Source of the DNA: an uncultured Collinsella sp.
GTDB taxonomy: Bacteria; Actinomycetota; Coriobacteriia; Coriobacteriales; Coriobacteriaceae
DNA length: 7,188 nucleotides
Direction: 5' to 3'
Assembly (NCBI GenBank): GCA_900551605.1
Contig: URWS01000072.1
Coordinates: 1 to 7,188, forward strand
In this document: in pieces, positions 5,568 to 7,188 of the stretch
Layout: each line of letters begins with the position of its first letter
Position numbering within the stretch: the first letter of the stretch is position 1
Notes under the pieces: generated by a model
Told to the model about the DNA's origin: nothing
Database searches by the model: none
Seen by the model: the letters and a program-made list of their open reading frames with translations, nothing else
Made by a program: the position numbers and the translations under genes

Positions 5568-6806
5568 TTATGCGCTTGCCTCGGCCACGCTCTTCGAGGT
5601 TTTGGGCGAATCGGCTCCGTCTCCTGCCGCCTGCCCCTTCGCCGGCACCACGCCAAAGCAGTAGCTCAGCGCCGCAGACACCGCAAATGCCGTGCCGCCG
5701 GCAACGCAGCACCACAGCAGGTTCGAAAAACCACCTGTGGCAAAGCCAATGACCATGAGGACATTCGTCATGCCGATGGTATAGGCCGTAACGTGGCCCA
5801 CGGCCGCAACAAGGCCTCCGACGGCACCACCAATGGCCATGTACGTCAGGCACCTGCCATATTTAAAGCCGCAACCGTACAGCGCCGGCTCGCTTACGCC
5901 GCCAAGAACACCCGAGATCGAATAGCCCAGCATGAGCGCCTTCTCGTCCTTATCCGCAACGCGGAGCGACGCGCCAAAGGGCATGCCCCAAACGGCAAAC
6001 GTTGCCATCGTCGCGGCGATCAGAATGCACGAATCCGTTCCCACACTCATAAACTGCGCGTAGGCGAGCGATAGGACGACGTTGCTGACGCCCGCGATCT
6101 TTAGGAACTCCCAGCCCGCGGCAAGCCCCATGAGCGTGAGCAGCGACACGATGCCACCGGAATTGCCAAGCATAAACATAAGCTGGCCCAACAGCATGCC
6201 CAGATAGCTGCCCGCCGGTGCCGTGATACACAGCGAAACCGGAACCATGACGAGCATGGTCGCAAACGGAACGAACGAAAACGCCACGGCCTGAGGGATA
6301 ACGCGCCGAAAGAAACACTCCACTCGCCAAAGCACGGGTACCGAGATGAGAACCGGAATAACAGTCGTCGTGTAATCGTTGACCGGCGCGGGAAGCAGGC
6401 CATACACGGAAGTCATCGATGCCCCCGTCGTCGATGCGGCATCGACGAGCTTAAGCAGATCGGGCGCAATCAATACGCCGCCCAGCATCATGCCCAGCTG
6501 CTCCGAGCAACCGAGCTGGCGGGCGGCCGCCCAACCAAGATAAATGGGCAAAAAGTAGTAGCCGGCGTTATAGAGCCAACTGTAGAACAGGCGATAGATT
6601 TCGGAATCGGCAGACCATAGGCCCAGCATGCCTTCGCCCATAATGACGGCGACGGTGCGGAACAACGCCGCGCAGACAATAAACGGCAGCGCCGACATCA
6701 TGCTTTTGGACAGATAGTCCACCACGGCCATGGCGTTTGATGAAACCGTCGTTGTAAACGAGGTGTTAGAAACTTGTGACACAGGAACCCTTTCCCAATG
6801 TGACAT
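5568..6806 (-). CDS. PTS transporter subunit EIIC (glucose/sucrose/beta-glucoside superfamily), stand-alone
   Basis: A 412-residue membrane permease that would carry a sugar across the membrane for phosphorylation by the phosphotransferase system. EIIC hallmarks include LPIYLGWAAARQLG at about 86-99, NDYTTTVIPVLISVPVLWRV at 143-162, and GVSEPALYG at 303-311, whose Glu306 corresponds to the conserved substrate-site glutamate. About ten hydrophobic segments run from residue 37 to 386, followed by a polar tail. No EIIB domain (no phosphorylatable-cysteine motif) and no EIIA domain is present or adjacent, so partners must be elsewhere. The substrate is unknown. The start chosen is the ATG at 6806 with AAAGGGACAGTCCGC before it, 16 bp after the accA stop. 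However, both lie in a repeat; GTG at 6782, preceded by GGGAAAGGGTTCCT, is a good alternative. Confidence 0.88.
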   Translation of the reverse strand: MSHWERVPVSQVSNTSFTTTVSSNAMAVVDYLSKSMMSALPFIVCAALFRTVAVIMGEGMLGLWSADSEIYRLFYSWLYNAGYYFLPIYLGWAAARQLGCSEQLGMMLGGVLIAPDLLKLVDAASTTGASMTSVYGLLPAPVNDYTTTVIPVLISVPVLWRVECFFRRVIPQAVAFSFVPFATMLVMVPVSLCITAPAGSYLGMLLGQLMFMLGNSGGIVSLLTLMGLAAGWEFLKIAGVSNVVLSLAYAQFMSVGTDSCILIAATMATFAVWGMPFGASLRVADKDEKALMLGYSISGVLGGVSEPALYGCGFKYGRCLTYMAIGGAVGGLVAAVGHVTAYTIGMTNVLMVIGFATGGFSNLLWCCVAGGTAFAVSAALSYCFGVVPAKGQAAGDGADSPKTSKSVAEASA

Positions 6807-6823
6807 GCGGACTGTCCCTTTGT
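6797..6823 (-). repeat. Direct repeat copy 2, spanning the EIIC start
   Basis: On the minus strand this reads ACAAAGGGACAGTCCGC followed by ATGTCACATT. It corresponds to 5532-5559 with one substitution and one missing base. It begins at the last base of the accA stop codon and covers both the apparent Shine-Dalgarno (AAAGGGA) and the first codons (ATG TCA CAT) of the annotated EIIC gene. The same ATG TCA CAT occurs in the downstream copy, where it has no gene. This weakens the case for that start. Confidence 0.8.
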
Positions 6824-7188
6824 TACATCGTGCTGTACCGACCGATTGCGCGGTACTTTTCGTAGCGGAGGTTTGCGAGGGTCGCGTCGTCGAGCCGCCC
6901 AAGCGTATCGAAGGCATCAAATGCCGAGGACATGACGGCGCCGGCGATCTCCTCATGCGACAGGCCCCTATCGTCGACAATGCCGTCGATGATGCCGAGC
7001 GCCAACAGATCGGGAGCCGTGAGCTTCAGCGCCTCGGCGGCCTCATTCGCGCGCTCGGTATCCTTCCACAGGATCGACGCACAGGCCTCGGGGCTCACGA
7101 CCGAATAGGCCGAGCTCGAGAGCATCAGGATGCGGTCGGCCATGGACAGCGCCAGCGCGCCACCAGAGCCGCCTTCGCCTGTCACCAC
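6823..7188 (-). CDS. accA: Acetyl-CoA carboxylase carboxyltransferase subunit alpha, C-terminal part
   Basis: The alpha subunit, with beta (AccD), moves the carboxyl group from carboxybiotin to acetyl-CoA, making malonyl-CoA for fatty-acid synthesis in the cytoplasm. The 121 residues seen include [20 protein letters not shown] near the window edge, whose glycines form the oxyanion-holding turn. [15 protein letters not shown] at about 29-43 and [21 protein letters not shown] at about 50-70 are the conserved helices near the family's C-terminal end. The frame runs off the window at 7188, so the N-terminal half is missing; the first GTG there is an internal valine. Whether the full gene is accA alone or an accD-accA fusion cannot be told. 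It ends at TAA and the EIIC gene follows on the same strand. Confidence 0.93.
   Translation of the reverse strand: MVTGEGGSGGALALSMADRILMLSSSAYSVVSPEACASILWKDTERANEAAEALKLTAPDLLALGIIDGIVDDRGLSHEEIAGAVMSSAFDAFDTLGRLDDATLANLRYEKYRAIGRYSTM

Noticed and set aside
6807..6980. N-terminal extension of the EIIC gene by 58 residues
   Set aside because: It lies inside the accA coding sequence in another frame, is Ser/Arg/Thr-rich, and does not look like an EIIC N-terminus.

Overview
The window is a moderately GC-rich bacterial fragment. All six complete or near-complete ribosomal and metabolic genes, and the two partial end genes, read on the minus strand. Protein sequences and the S10-type ribosomal cluster suggest a Gram-positive actinobacterial genome. 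Coriobacteriia, perhaps Collinsella-like, is my best guess, from sequence style and recollection rather than a search. The first 48 bases are not biological: they are the end of the Illumina P7 oligo, an 8-base index and the Nextera read-2/mosaic-end adapter. They truncate rplV, so the left edge is a contig end with untrimmed adapter.

In the direction of transcription (high to low coordinates) the layout is as follows. The C-terminal part of accA (acetyl-CoA carboxylase carboxyltransferase alpha) comes first. A stand-alone PTS EIIC permease follows; near-identical 27-28 bp direct repeats lie at its start and just after its stop, and an intrinsic terminator follows. Next is a likely two-gene unit: a cation diffusion facilitator transporter with a manganese-type metal-site quartet, and a histidine-phosphatase-family protein. 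A 457-bp gene-free stretch holds a 177-bp nested inverted repeat and the leader of the ribosomal operon. The operon itself is rplC-rplD-rplW-rplB-rpsS-rplV.

The ribosomal genes have typical lengths and signatures. The spaces around them are less ordinary. rpsJ is not upstream of rplC. A gap of 179 bp separates rplW from rplB and carries a terminator-like stem-loop. A 26-bp element (23/26 identical) occurs upstream of both rplC and rplB. The rplC start region lacks a clear Shine-Dalgarno and is preceded by three small hairpins, two of which overlap and exclude each other. These are the best candidates for undescribed regulation here. I see no CRISPR array, tRNA, rRNA, transposase, defence system or biosynthetic cluster.
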